Source of the DNA: Ensifer sp. MPMI2T
Lineage (GTDB): Bacteria; Pseudomonadota; Alphaproteobacteria; Rhizobiales; Rhizobiaceae
Assembly (NCBI RefSeq): GCF_004827385.1
Contig: NZ_SRXN01000026.1
Span: 34,634-98,633 of the forward strand
Direction: 5' to 3'
DNA length: 64,000 nucleotides
Part shown: piece by piece, positions 44,984 through 53,174 of the stretch
Numbering within the stretch: position 1 is the first letter of the stretch
Layout: every line of letters begins with the position of its first letter
The notes under the pieces: generated by a model
What the model was told of the DNA's origin: nothing
The model's database searches: none
The model's input: only the letters and a program-made list of their open reading frames with translations
Translations under genes and position numbers: made by a program

Positions 44984-45760
44984 ATGGAGCCGGAAGGATG
45001 GCGAAATCGGGCCTTGCGTTGGGTGGCGCTTTTGCGCCGCCTCGGAAGCGAAGCCGTCGGGATCGTCTATCCGCCGGTCTGCTGTGGCTGCGGCCGGCTG
45101 ACCGGCGATCATCATGCCGTATGCCCGGCGTGCTGGTCAGGCCTCAGGCTGATCGAGCGCCCCTATTGCGAGATCCTCGGGCTGCCTTTTGCCTTTGATC
45201 CGGGACCGGGTTCCGTCTCCCCCGAAGCGATCGCGGATCCGCCTATCTTCGACCGGCTTCGCTCGGTGGCGATCCACGACGGTGTCGTCCGCGATCTCGT
45301 CCACGGTTTGAAGTACCGCGACCGCACTGATTTGGCGCCGATGGTGGGCGAATGGATGATCCGTGCGAGCGACGGCGCGGTCGCGGCTGCCGACATGATC
45401 GTGCCGGTTCCGCTCCACGCATTCCGCCTCTGGGGGCGAAAGTTCAACCAGGCGGCCGAACTTGCCCGTGTCATCGCGGGGCGTACGGGAAAATCCTACC
45501 GACCGGACGTGCTTCGCCGTATCAAGCGCACCAGCCGGCAGGTCGGCCTCGGCGCACGGGCGCGTGAGGAGAATGTCCGCGGCGCTTTCGTCGTCCCTGA
45601 AAGCGGCAGGCTGGGTCTCAGCGGGAAAAGAATTATACTCGTCGACGATGTATATACGACCGGTGCAACCGTCTCGGCCGCCACCCGTGCGCTGAAGCGG
45701 GCGGGGGCCGGAGATGTCACGGTTTTGACCTTTGCAAGAGCCATGTCCGGTCCTATATGA
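44984..45760 (+). CDS. comF: ComF family phosphoribosyltransferase-like protein
   Basis: 258 residues. N-terminal zinc-ribbon (CCGCGRLTGDHHAVCPAC, about residues 33-50) and a PRTase domain with RIILVDDVYTTGATVSAATRAL (about 219-240). ComF is required for DNA uptake in competent bacteria; in rhizobia the role is undefined. Start is ATG 44984; GTG 44966 is also in frame. Overlapping conserved cluster: comF, grxC, nitrilase, DUF1178 on the plus strand. Confidence 0.92.
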   Translation: MEPEGWRNRALRWVALLRRLGSEAVGIVYPPVCCGCGRLTGDHHAVCPACWSGLRLIERPYCEILGLPFAFDPGPGSVSPEAIADPPIFDRLRSVAIHDGVVRDLVHGLKYRDRTDLAPMVGEWMIRASDGAVAAADMIVPVPLHAFRLWGRKFNQAAELARVIAGRTGKSYRPDVLRRIKRTSRQVGLGARAREENVRGAFVVPESGRLGLSGKRIILVDDVYTTGATVSAATRALKRAGAGDVTVLTFARAMSGPI

Positions 45761-45808
45761 CAATCAGATATATCCGGCGTCGTGCCGGTGAAGGAACGGT
45801 TCAACAGT

Positions 45809-46066
45809 ATGGCTTCGGTCGTCATTTATACGCGTCAGTTCTGCGGCTATTGCTCGGCAGCAAAGAAACTTCTCGAAACCAAAGGCGTCAACTTCGTCGA
45901 ACATGATGCAACCCATGATCCGGGTCTGCGCCAGACGATGATCGAAAAGTCCAACGGCGGTACGACTTTCCCGCAGATCTTCATCAACGACATCCACGTC
46001 GGCGGCTGCGACGACCTGCATGCGCTGGACCGCGCCGGCAAGCTCGACGAGATGCTCGTAGCCTAA
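45809..46066 (+). CDS. grxC: Glutaredoxin 3
   Basis: 85 residues. Dithiol active site CGYC (C12, C15), glutathione-binding TFPQIFI with the cis-proline and GGCDDLHALDRAG. It reduces disulfides and glutathionylated proteins in the cytoplasm. ATG at 45809; an in-frame extension to 45782 has no support. Between comF and a nitrilase gene, as in most Rhizobiales. Confidence 0.95.
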   Translation: MASVVIYTRQFCGYCSAAKKLLETKGVNFVEHDATHDPGLRQTMIEKSNGGTTFPQIFINDIHVGGCDDLHALDRAGKLDEMLVA

Positions 46067-46138
46067 AGGTTTGAAGCGCGGCCATCGCGGACGTTCAGTG
46101 TCCTGGCGTCAGTGCGGATGGCTACGGAGAGAAGAAAG

Positions 46139-46996
46139 ATGAGTTTCAAGGCTGCTGCTGTCCAGATGTGCTCCGGCGTCGATCCCGCGAGAAACGTGGA
46201 GACGATGGCGAAGCTCGTGCGGGAGGCCGCCGCTCAAGGCGCGACCTATATCCAGACCCCGGAAATGACCGGTGCCATCCAGCGCGACCGGGCGGGGCTT
46301 CGTTCCGTGCTGAAGGACGAGGCGAACGACATCGTCGTGCGCGAGGCCGCGGCCCTTGCTAGAGAGCTCGGCATCCATCTCCATGTCGGCTCGACGCCGA
46401 TTGCCCTTACCGACGGCAAGATCGCCAATCGTGCCTTTCTCTTCGGTCCGGACGGGGTCAAGATCTGCGACTACGACAAGATCCATATGTTCGACGTGGA
46501 CCTGGAGAATGGCGAAAGCTGGAGAGAGAGTGCGGCGTATCGAGCCGGCGCCACGGCCCGTATCGCCGATCTTGCCTTTGGCAAACTGGGCTTTTCCATT
46601 TGTTACGACGTCCGCTTCCCCGAACTCTTCCGTCAGCAGGCCGTTGCCGGTGCCGAGATCATGTCCGTGCCTGCAGCCTTCACTAAGCAGACCGGTGAGG
46701 CACATTGGGAAATTTTGCTGCGCGCTCGCGCCATCGAGAACGGCCTTTTCGTCGTCGCCGCCGCGCAGGCCGGAAAGCACGAGGATGGGCGTGAGACTTT
46801 CGGTCATTCGATGATTGTCGATCCGTGGGGTCGTGTGCTCGCCGAGGCGGGCCCGACCGGCGAGGGGATTATCGTTGCCGATATCGATACCGCCGCAGTG
46901 CATGGCGCGCGGACAAAAATACCCAATCTCAAGAATGCCCGCAGTTTCGTGCTGGACGAGGTGACGCCGACCGGGAAAGGGGGCGTTGCAGCGTGA
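46139..46996 (+). CDS. Carbon-nitrogen hydrolase (Nit1-like, deaminated glutathione amidase type)
   Basis: 285 residues. Catalytic triad E42 (TPEMTG), K114 (DYDKIHMFDV) and C155 (FSICYDVRFPE) all present. Sequence around YDKIHMFDVDLENGESWRESAAYRAG fits the Nit1 subgroup that hydrolyses deaminated glutathione. A GGAGAGAAG site precedes the ATG. It is located next to grxC, consistent with glutathione metabolism. Overlaps the DUF1178 start. Confidence 0.93.
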   Translation: MSFKAAAVQMCSGVDPARNVETMAKLVREAAAQGATYIQTPEMTGAIQRDRAGLRSVLKDEANDIVVREAAALARELGIHLHVGSTPIALTDGKIANRAFLFGPDGVKICDYDKIHMFDVDLENGESWRESAAYRAGATARIADLAFGKLGFSICYDVRFPELFRQQAVAGAEIMSVPAAFTKQTGEAHWEILLRARAIENGLFVVAAAQAGKHEDGRETFGHSMIVDPWGRVLAEAGPTGEGIIVADIDTAAVHGARTKIPNLKNARSFVLDEVTPTGKGGVAA

Positions 46997-47421
46997 TCCG
47001 TTACAACCTTTCGTGTGATAATGGCCATGATTTCGAAGGCTGGTTCGCGTCGAGCGACGACTTCGATTCCCAAGTCGAGCGGCATTTGGTTGCCTGTCCC
47101 ACTTGCGGCTCTCATTCCGTCAGCAAGCTGCTGATGGCGCCGGCGGTATCGACCGCGCGCAAGAAGGAGGCGACGCGCGCACTGGTGATGGATCGGGCTC
47201 AGAAAGAAACGATCGCGAAGATCCGCGAACTGGTCGATTCGATCCGCGAGAATGCCGAGGACGTCGGCGAACGTTTCCCGGAAGAAGCGCGCAAGGTCCA
47301 CTATGGTGAGGCCGAGCAGCGCGGGCTGATCGGCAAGGCAAGTGCGGAAGAGGCGATCGCGCTTCTGGAAGAAGGTATCGAGATCGCACCGCTGCCGGTG
47401 CTGCCGGATGATGCGAACTGA
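46993..47421 (+). CDS. DUF1178 family protein
   Basis: 142 residues, starting at a GTG that overlaps the nitrilase stop. N-terminal IRYNLSCDNGHDFEGWFASSDDFDSQ and a CPTCGSHSVSKLLMAPAVST zinc-type cysteine set (C-x(n)-CPTC), then a long helical part (KKEATRALVMDRAQKETIAKIRELVDSI) and the end EEGIEIAPLPVLPDD. The function is unknown; it is conserved beside nitrilase and glutaredoxin genes in alphaproteobacteria. The N-terminal cysteines suggest metal binding. Confidence 0.9.
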   Translation: MIRYNLSCDNGHDFEGWFASSDDFDSQVERHLVACPTCGSHSVSKLLMAPAVSTARKKEATRALVMDRAQKETIAKIRELVDSIRENAEDVGERFPEEARKVHYGEAEQRGLIGKASAEEAIALLEEGIEIAPLPVLPDDAN

Positions 47422-47447
47422 GCCTCCAGCTCAGCGATGCCGAAACG

Positions 47448-48194
47448 TCAGAGCGGCCGCTTGGCGACGATCATGTAATTGACGTCCATGTCCTTCGAGA
47501 GGTTCCATTGATTGGAGAGCGGATTGAAGAACACGCCGGTGCGGTCGGTGATTTCCATGCCGCTTGCCTCGAGCGGCTTTTCCAGCTCTTCCGGACGAAC
47601 CAGCTTCTCGTATTGGTGGGTGCCACGCGGGAGCCAGCGCAACAGGTTTTCCGCGGCAAAGATCGCGAGCGCGGCGGCTTTCACCGTGCGGTTGATGGTG
47701 GCTATGAACATCAGCCCGCCCGGACGCACCATGTGGGCGCAGGTGGTGACGAAGAAATCGACATCGGCCACGTGTTCCACTACCTCCATGTTGAGAACGG
47801 CGTCGAAGCTTTCGCCGGCTTCGGCGAGCGCCTCCGCGGTGACAGCGCGGTAATCGACGGAAACGCCGCTTCCGGCCGCGTGGGTCTTGGCGATGCCGAT
47901 ATTTCTTTCCGATGCGTCGGCGCCGAGGACATCCGCTCCCATGCGCGCCATCGGCTCGGAGAGCAGCCCGCCGCCACAGCCGATGTCGAGCAGCCGAAGA
48001 CCTTTGAGCGGCTGCGGACCCTTGGGGTCACGGCCGAAATGTGCCGATGCCTTGTCGCGGATATAGGCAAGGCGCACCGGATTGAATTTGTGCAGCGGAC
48101 GGAACTTGCCGGTCGGGTCCCACCATTCCGCAGCCATAGCGGAAAATCGATCTACCTCGCTCTGATCGATTGTGGTGCGTGCCGTCTCGCTCAT
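47448..48194 (-). CDS. ubiG: Ubiquinone biosynthesis O-methyltransferase
   Basis: 248 residues. [29 protein letters not shown]-terminus, SAM motif [29 protein letters not shown] (about residues 66-93), [13 protein letters not shown] and [13 protein letters not shown] are diagnostic of UbiG. It methylates two intermediates of ubiquinone synthesis. GGGAGG precedes ATG 48194; the upstream in-frame extension is unsupported. Convergent with the comF-grxC-nitrilase-DUF1178 cluster. Confidence 0.95.
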   Translation of the reverse strand: MSETARTTIDQSEVDRFSAMAAEWWDPTGKFRPLHKFNPVRLAYIRDKASAHFGRDPKGPQPLKGLRLLDIGCGGGLLSEPMARMGADVLGADASERNIGIAKTHAAGSGVSVDYRAVTAEALAEAGESFDAVLNMEVVEHVADVDFFVTTCAHMVRPGGLMFIATINRTVKAAALAIFAAENLLRWLPRGTHQYEKLVRPEELEKPLEASGMEITDRTGVFFNPLSNQWNLSKDMDVNYMIVAKRPL

Positions 48195-48388
48195 CAGAGC
48201 CTCCCTGCATTTCGCCTCGGCGGATAAGGTTCGACCCGCTCGACATTTCTCCGTTCTCATCGTGAAGTCGGACGATCGAAGGGCGATGTCAAGGGGCACG
48301 CTCAACCGTCACGCAGGCCATCGAAGCCCAATGCAAAGATCGGACAATCGCTTTTCCATTTTGTGCCTCTTCCTGCCGACTCTTCACA

Positions 48389-48934
48389 TCAAGCGGACTG
48401 CGGCTGGTAATGCAGGATGACGACGCCGGATTTGAGCGGGCGTGAATGTGTGAGCTTCAGATTTGTGCGTTCCGGAATGTTCTGGAAGAGGGGAGTCCCT
48501 TTGCCGAGCAGTACTGGATTGATACCGAGGCGGTATTCGTCAACGAGACCCTTCGCGGTCAGGGTCGAAGCGAAATCGGCGCTGCCGAAGATGAAGATCG
48601 CTCCGCCGTCGAGCCGCTTCAGCCGCTCCACCTCGGCGACGGCATCGCCTGAAACAAGTGTTGTGTTGTTCCAGTCGGCGCGCTTCAGTGTTCGAGAGAA
48701 CACGAATTTTTCGACGCTGTTCATGAAAGTGGCGACGTCCCCCTCGGCCGCCGGCCAATAGGCCGCCATCATTTCATAGGTCGAGCGGCCGAAGAGCAGC
48801 GTTCCTGCGTCCACCTGCGCCTCGCCGATATAGGCAGCGAGCTCGTCCTCGAAGACGAACCAGCTTATGTCATGATCCGGCGCCTCGAAGAAGCCGTCGA
48901 CGCTGACCATGTCCCACATGATAATCTTGCGCAT
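48389..48934 (-). CDS. Dihydrofolate reductase family protein (RibD C-terminal-like)
   Basis: 181 residues. RibD_C/DHFR-like fold: IIMWDMVSVDGFFEAPDHDISWF N-terminus, DAGTLLFGRSTYEMMAAYWP, KFVFSRTL, IFIFGSADFASTLTAKGLVDEYRLGINPVLLGKGTPLF. The group is a large set of NADPH-dependent reductases of unknown substrate. GGGAGG is seven bases before ATG 48934; a second ATG two codons earlier is too close to the site. Divergent from the small methyltransferase; seems accessory relative to neighbouring core genes (inference). Confidence 0.85.
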   Translation of the reverse strand: MRKIIMWDMVSVDGFFEAPDHDISWFVFEDELAAYIGEAQVDAGTLLFGRSTYEMMAAYWPAAEGDVATFMNSVEKFVFSRTLKRADWNNTTLVSGDAVAEVERLKRLDGGAIFIFGSADFASTLTAKGLVDEYRLGINPVLLGKGTPLFQNIPERTNLKLTHSRPLKSGVVILHYQPQSA

Positions 48935-49010
48935 TGTCATTCCTCCCTGTGACGATGTGCGACCGCCGTCCTCGGCTGCATCGTCACAGCAGGATTGCAA
49001 AGCTACTTCT

Positions 49011-49059
49011 ATTATACAAGTGGTTTTAATTTGAAATCATTATGCGTAGCTGTAATGAT
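49011..49059. promoter_or_regulatory. Divergent promoter region with palindromic operator
   Basis: A minus-strand TATAAT (49016-49011) and a plus-strand TTGAAA-N16-TAATGA pair (49031-49058) share a palindrome ATCATTA-N10-TAATGAT (49036-49059). The segment is clearly more AT-rich than its surroundings. Confidence 0.45.
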
Positions 49060-49080
49060 GGATTGGATGAGGAGGCAGCT

Positions 49081-49626
49081 GTGCCGAACGACAGGATAGG
49101 TTGGGTGGTCGACGTGCTATCGCCGGGAGCGTCCGAGCAGATCCTGGAAATCGGCTGCGGCCATGGGATGGCGGTGGCGATGGTTTGCGACAGGCTGACC
49201 GATGGTCGCATCGTTGCGGTCGACCGTTCGGCGACGATGATCGCGGCGGCAAAGCGGCGAAACGCGCATCATGTTGCGGCCGGCCGTGCGGAGTTTCATA
49301 CCGCCGAGCTTGCCTCTGCGGATCTCAGCGAGGCGTGTTTCGACAAAGCCTTCGCCCTGCGCGTCGGTGTTTTCGCGCGCGACGACCCCACGCGCGAGCT
49401 AATGGTTCTGGCACGGCACCTATCGCCGGCGGGGCGGCTCTACCTCTTCCATGACGAGCCGTCCCGCAGCGCCGATGATGTTGCGCGACGACTGGAAGCG
49501 GGCGTAAGGGGCAATGCCTGGACGGTGGAGGCGGTCCTGACGAAAAGGCTTGACGGTTGCGACGTCGCCTGCGTCATCGCTCTTCCGCCAAAGCCGAACG
49601 CCGCTGCCGACGGACCGAAGCGGTGA
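49081..49626 (+). CDS. Small class I SAM-dependent methyltransferase
   Basis: 181 residues when started at GTG 49081, which has GAGGAGG five bases upstream; an in-frame ATG at 49042 lies inside the palindrome and lacks a site. Motif I QILEIGCGHGMAVAMV (about residues 20-35), IVAVDRSATMI, then KAFALRVGVFARDD and LARHLSPAGRLYLFHDEPSR. Methylates an unknown substrate. It is divergent from the DHFR-like gene and convergent with the ABC-F gene. Confidence 0.83.
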   Translation: MPNDRIGWVVDVLSPGASEQILEIGCGHGMAVAMVCDRLTDGRIVAVDRSATMIAAAKRRNAHHVAAGRAEFHTAELASADLSEACFDKAFALRVGVFARDDPTRELMVLARHLSPAGRLYLFHDEPSRSADDVARRLEAGVRGNAWTVEAVLTKRLDGCDVACVIALPPKPNAAADGPKR

Positions 49627-49697
49627 GGCGAGTTTGTTGTTCCGGCGCCTTCGCAGCACCCCGCCAGCTGGCGTGGTGCTGTAAGGGCGGGCTACAG

Positions 49698-51227
49698 TCA
49701 CATCGGACCTGCTGCCGCGGAGGCAAAGAAATCCTCCGGCCCTTCGACTTCGACGAGCCTTCGGTTTTCGATCTGCCAGAAGCGATTGCCCACGGCGCGC
49801 ACGAAGCTGCGGTCGTGCGAGACGAGTAGGCAGGTCGCCTGGTTGGCCAACAATTCCGATTCAAGCGCTTCCTGTCCTTCGATGTCCAGATGATTGGTCG
49901 GTTCGTCGAGCAGGTAGAAATTCGGATTGGTAAGCCTCAGGACGAGCATTGCAAGCCTTGACTTCTGGCCGCCTGAAAGAACGCCGATCGGGCGCGTCTG
50001 CAGGTCGATGCCGAGGCCGGCGCCCGCCAGCAGGGCGCGCGTCCTTTGATCGCCAATCTCGAAACGCCGGCCGAGAGCTGCAAGCGGGGTGTCCTCATCC
50101 GGCAGGCCAGCAAGCGCCTGGTCACTATAGCCGAGCACGACAGACGGTGTTGTCTTGATGTTTTCCGATACGTGGCCCGGTCCGGATATCGCCGTCCTGA
50201 TCAGGTCGATGAAACGCGATTTTCCGGCGCCGTTTCGCCCGAGCAGCACGATGCGGTCGCCCTGGCAGATCCAGAGCTTGCCTGTCTTGAAGAGCAGGCG
50301 TCCGTCAGGTGCTTCTACGGACACATTGTCGAGCGTCACCAAGGTCTTGGCGTGCGTGCCGCGGTTGGCAAGCCGGATCGCCCCGGATGATCGTTCCTGA
50401 AAGCCCGGCCGCGCCGCGTCTTCCAGGCGCTCCGCCCGCTCGCGCAACTGCTTCGTTTTGACGGTCAGGAGATCGCTGCCGGAGTTGACGCCGATATTGT
50501 TGAGCTTGGCCGCCTGCCGGCGCAGCTGCTGGGCAGTCTTCATCTCCTTGTGATAACGCCGCTCGTCCGAGGCATCGATCTCGTCCAGCGCGCTGCGGGC
50601 GGGCGAATAGGGCAGCGAAAACACCTGAGACTGTTCGGGACGCAGAAACAGCGTGCGGTTCGTCGTTGCGTCGAGAAAGGCGCGGTCATGGCTGGAAATC
50701 AGCACGGGAACGTCGCGAGGCAGGCTGTTGAGCCAATTTTCCAACTGCATGATCTTGGCAAGATCGAGGTGGTTCGTCGGTTCGTCGAGCAGCAGCGCGT
50801 CCGGATCGGTGACCGAGACGCGGGCAAGAAGCGCGAGCCTCTGCCAGCCGCCGCTGAGCTCCGCGATCGGCCGTTCGCGAAGCTCCATGGGAACTTCGAG
50901 CGAATCCAGCATGACGTCGACCCGCCAGCTCTCGGTTTCCCTCTGTTCCTTCGGCAACGCCTGGCGGACCGCCTCGTAGAATGGCTGGTCCAGGATGGCG
51001 GACGGCACCGCTTGCTCTACATGGCCGACAGTGAGGCCACGCGAGCGCGTGATTTCGCCGGCGGTCGGATCAAGCCCGCCCGCGATGCATTTCAAAAGCG
51101 TGGACTTTCCCCGGCCATTGGCGGCGACCACGCCGATGCGGTCGCCGGCTGCGACCGAAAGGTTGAGGTTCGAAAAGAGCGGCGCGCCCAAGGTGACGCC
51201 GAGGTTCTTTACATTGATCAAGGCCAT
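49698..51227 (-). CDS. ABC-F family ATP-binding protein
   Basis: 509 residues, two ABC domains in one chain with no membrane part. Domain 1: AANGRGKST, ELSGGWQRLALLARV, DALLLDEPTNHLD; linker (about 240-300, helical, QQLRRQAAKLNNIG); domain 2: GRNGAGKSRF, VLSGGQKSRLAMLVLR, YLLDEPTNHLD. ABC-F proteins act on the ribosome, and some give resistance to ribosome-targeting antibiotics; which subtype this is cannot be decided here. ATG 51227. It is preceded by a long structured leader (51228-51457). Confidence 0.9.
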   Translation of the reverse strand: MALINVKNLGVTLGAPLFSNLNLSVAAGDRIGVVAANGRGKSTLLKCIAGGLDPTAGEITRSRGLTVGHVEQAVPSAILDQPFYEAVRQALPKEQRETESWRVDVMLDSLEVPMELRERPIAELSGGWQRLALLARVSVTDPDALLLDEPTNHLDLAKIMQLENWLNSLPRDVPVLISSHDRAFLDATTNRTLFLRPEQSQVFSLPYSPARSALDEIDASDERRYHKEMKTAQQLRRQAAKLNNIGVNSGSDLLTVKTKQLRERAERLEDAARPGFQERSSGAIRLANRGTHAKTLVTLDNVSVEAPDGRLLFKTGKLWICQGDRIVLLGRNGAGKSRFIDLIRTAISGPGHVSENIKTTPSVVLGYSDQALAGLPDEDTPLAALGRRFEIGDQRTRALLAGAGLGIDLQTRPIGVLSGGQKSRLAMLVLRLTNPNFYLLDEPTNHLDIEGQEALESELLANQATCLLVSHDRSFVRAVGNRFWQIENRRLVEVEGPEDFFASAAAGPM

Positions 51228-51808
51228 TGTCGTTCTCTGGACTGCCCGAGCTGTGCTCCCGCTTCCGACTGAAGGAATGGAAGCGGTTGGCCGGATGCGA
51301 ACGCCAGTGCGTTGCTTTGGGCCGTTGGGCTCGGGTTGATGACGATAGGCGATGCCGTTGAACCTTACGGTTCGGCTCCGCACGACGACTGGGCAGACCA
51401 GGAAACGATGAGGACGAGGTTGAGTCTCTGGTCAGCCCTGCAAACGCATTTGCAGGGCGGAGACGGGGCCACGCTGGCGGTGGTGCCGGAAGTATGTGAT
51501 CACGCGCAGCCCTCACTTCATCACTTGAGTTGCGGTGCCTTGTTAGCATCGCGGACAGAGACTTGCAATCATGCCGAGACGGGGACTGAAGACCAGATCT
51601 CTAACATCGGATGGAACCTAGCCATTCCGTCGCCTTGCCATTGCACGTCGGCCGTTGATCCGCTAAGAGACGCCGCGACTTTCCGCTCCCCGTAGCGGTG
51701 ACTGGCCGATGTCCGAGAAGTCCCAAGCTTTTTTGATCGACAGGCGCCGGCGGGGACGCTTTCCCTGTCGCGCGCTCGCGCGCAAACATCGGTACCGGTA
51801 GAGGCGAA
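51228..51808. other. Long intergenic region holding structured leader of the ABC-F gene and the lysC upstream region
   Basis: On the minus strand, CCCTGCAAAtgcgTTTGCAGGG (51457-51436, nine perfect pairs) contains a tiny frame ATG CGT TTG CAG GGC TGA (51449-51432), followed by GACCAG/CTGGTC arms. On the plus strand towards lysC, CCGCT/AGCGG and GCGCGCtcGCGCGC are short hairpins. No other gene is supported. Confidence 0.45.
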
Positions 51809-53083
51809 ATGGCACGCATCGTGATGAAATTCGGCGGAACGTCCGTCGCAAATTTGGAACGCATCTACAATGTCGCCCGCCATGTGAAACGTGAAGTCGA
51901 TGCCGGCCACGAGGTCGCCGTCGTCGTTTCCGCCATGTCCGGCAAGACCAACGAACTGGTCGGCTGGGTCGAAAACATGCCGAAGGTCGCCGGTTCGAAC
52001 GCCCCGTTCTACGACGCGCGTGAATACGATGCGGTCGTTGCCTCCGGTGAGCAGGTCACCTCCGGTCTGCTTGCGATCGCGCTGCAGTCGATGAACATCA
52101 ACGCGCGTTCCTGGCAGGGTTGGCAGATCCCGATCAAGACCGACAACGCCCACGGTGCCGCCCGCATCCTCGATATCGAAGGCGCCGACATCATTCGCCG
52201 GATGGGCGAGGGCCAGGTGGCGGTGATCGCCGGCTTCCAGGGCCTTGGCCCGGACAATCGGATGGCGACACTCGGGCGCGGCGGATCCGACACTTCGGCG
52301 GTCGCGATCGCGGCTGCCGTCAAGGCCGACCGCTGCGACATCTACACCGATGTCGATGGTGTCTATACGACTGACCCGCGCATCGAGCCCAAGGCGCGGC
52401 GATTGAAGAAAATCGCCTTCGAGGAAATGCTGGAAATGGCCTCGCTTGGCGCCAAGGTGCTGCAAGTGCGCTCGGTCGAGCTCGCCATGGTGCACAAGGT
52501 TCGCACGTTCGTGCGCTCTTCTTTCGAGGATCCCGATGCGCCGGGCATGGGTGACCTTCTGAACCCGCCCGGAACGCTGATTTGTGATGAGGATGAGATC
52601 GTGGAACAGGAAGTCGTAACCGGCATTGCCTATGCCAAGGATGAAGCTCAGATTTCGCTGCGTCGTCTGGCAGACCGGCCGGGCGTTTCCGCCGCGATCT
52701 TCGGCCCCTTGGCGGAGGCTCATATCAACGTCGACATGATCGTCCAGAACATCTCGGAAGACGGCTCGAAGACGGACATGACCTTCACCGTTCCATCCGG
52801 CGATGTCGACAAGGCGCTGAAGGTGCTTTCCGACAACAAGGAAAAGATCGGCTACGACGTCGCCCAGTCGGAATCCGGCCTCGTCAAGGTCTCGGTGATC
52901 GGTATCGGTATGCGCAGCCATGCAGGCGTTGCTGCATCCGCCTTCCGGGCACTTGCCGATAAGGGAATCAACATCAAGGCGATTACCACGTCCGAGATCA
53001 AGATATCCATTCTGATCGACGGTCCATATGCCGAATTGGCGGTTCGCACTTTGCATTCCGCCTACGGTCTGGATAAGAGTTAA
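51809..53083 (+). CDS. lysC: Aspartate kinase
   Basis: 424 residues. MARIVMKFGGTSVANLERI (kinase N-terminal KFGGTS), TLGRGGSDTSAVAIAAA (about residues 150-165), DVDGVYTTDPRI and two ACT domains (about 265-420) with RPGVSAAIFGPLAEAHINVDMIVQN. It catalyses the first step of the aspartate family pathway (lysine, threonine, methionine); the ACT domains suggest lysine/threonine feedback. GAGG precedes the ATG. Upstream of ptsP by 91 bases, the conserved rhizobial order. With lysA, both ends of lysine synthesis lie in this window. Confidence 0.97.
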   Translation: MARIVMKFGGTSVANLERIYNVARHVKREVDAGHEVAVVVSAMSGKTNELVGWVENMPKVAGSNAPFYDAREYDAVVASGEQVTSGLLAIALQSMNINARSWQGWQIPIKTDNAHGAARILDIEGADIIRRMGEGQVAVIAGFQGLGPDNRMATLGRGGSDTSAVAIAAAVKADRCDIYTDVDGVYTTDPRIEPKARRLKKIAFEEMLEMASLGAKVLQVRSVELAMVHKVRTFVRSSFEDPDAPGMGDLLNPPGTLICDEDEIVEQEVVTGIAYAKDEAQISLRRLADRPGVSAAIFGPLAEAHINVDMIVQNISEDGSKTDMTFTVPSGDVDKALKVLSDNKEKIGYDVAQSESGLVKVSVIGIGMRSHAGVAASAFRALADKGINIKAITTSEIKISILIDGPYAELAVRTLHSAYGLDKS

Positions 53084-53174
53084 ATAGCAGACATTTCGAT
53101 TTAGGATTCGCGGTTCGAAGGGCGCGGTTCCCGATGGATGTCGTCGGTAATTCTTATTCTGGAGACCTTACGCG

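Noticed and set aside
51640..51808. Possible lysine riboswitch before lysC
   Set aside because: Only short hairpins are visible and none of the conserved L-box layout; such elements are not expected in alphaproteobacteria.
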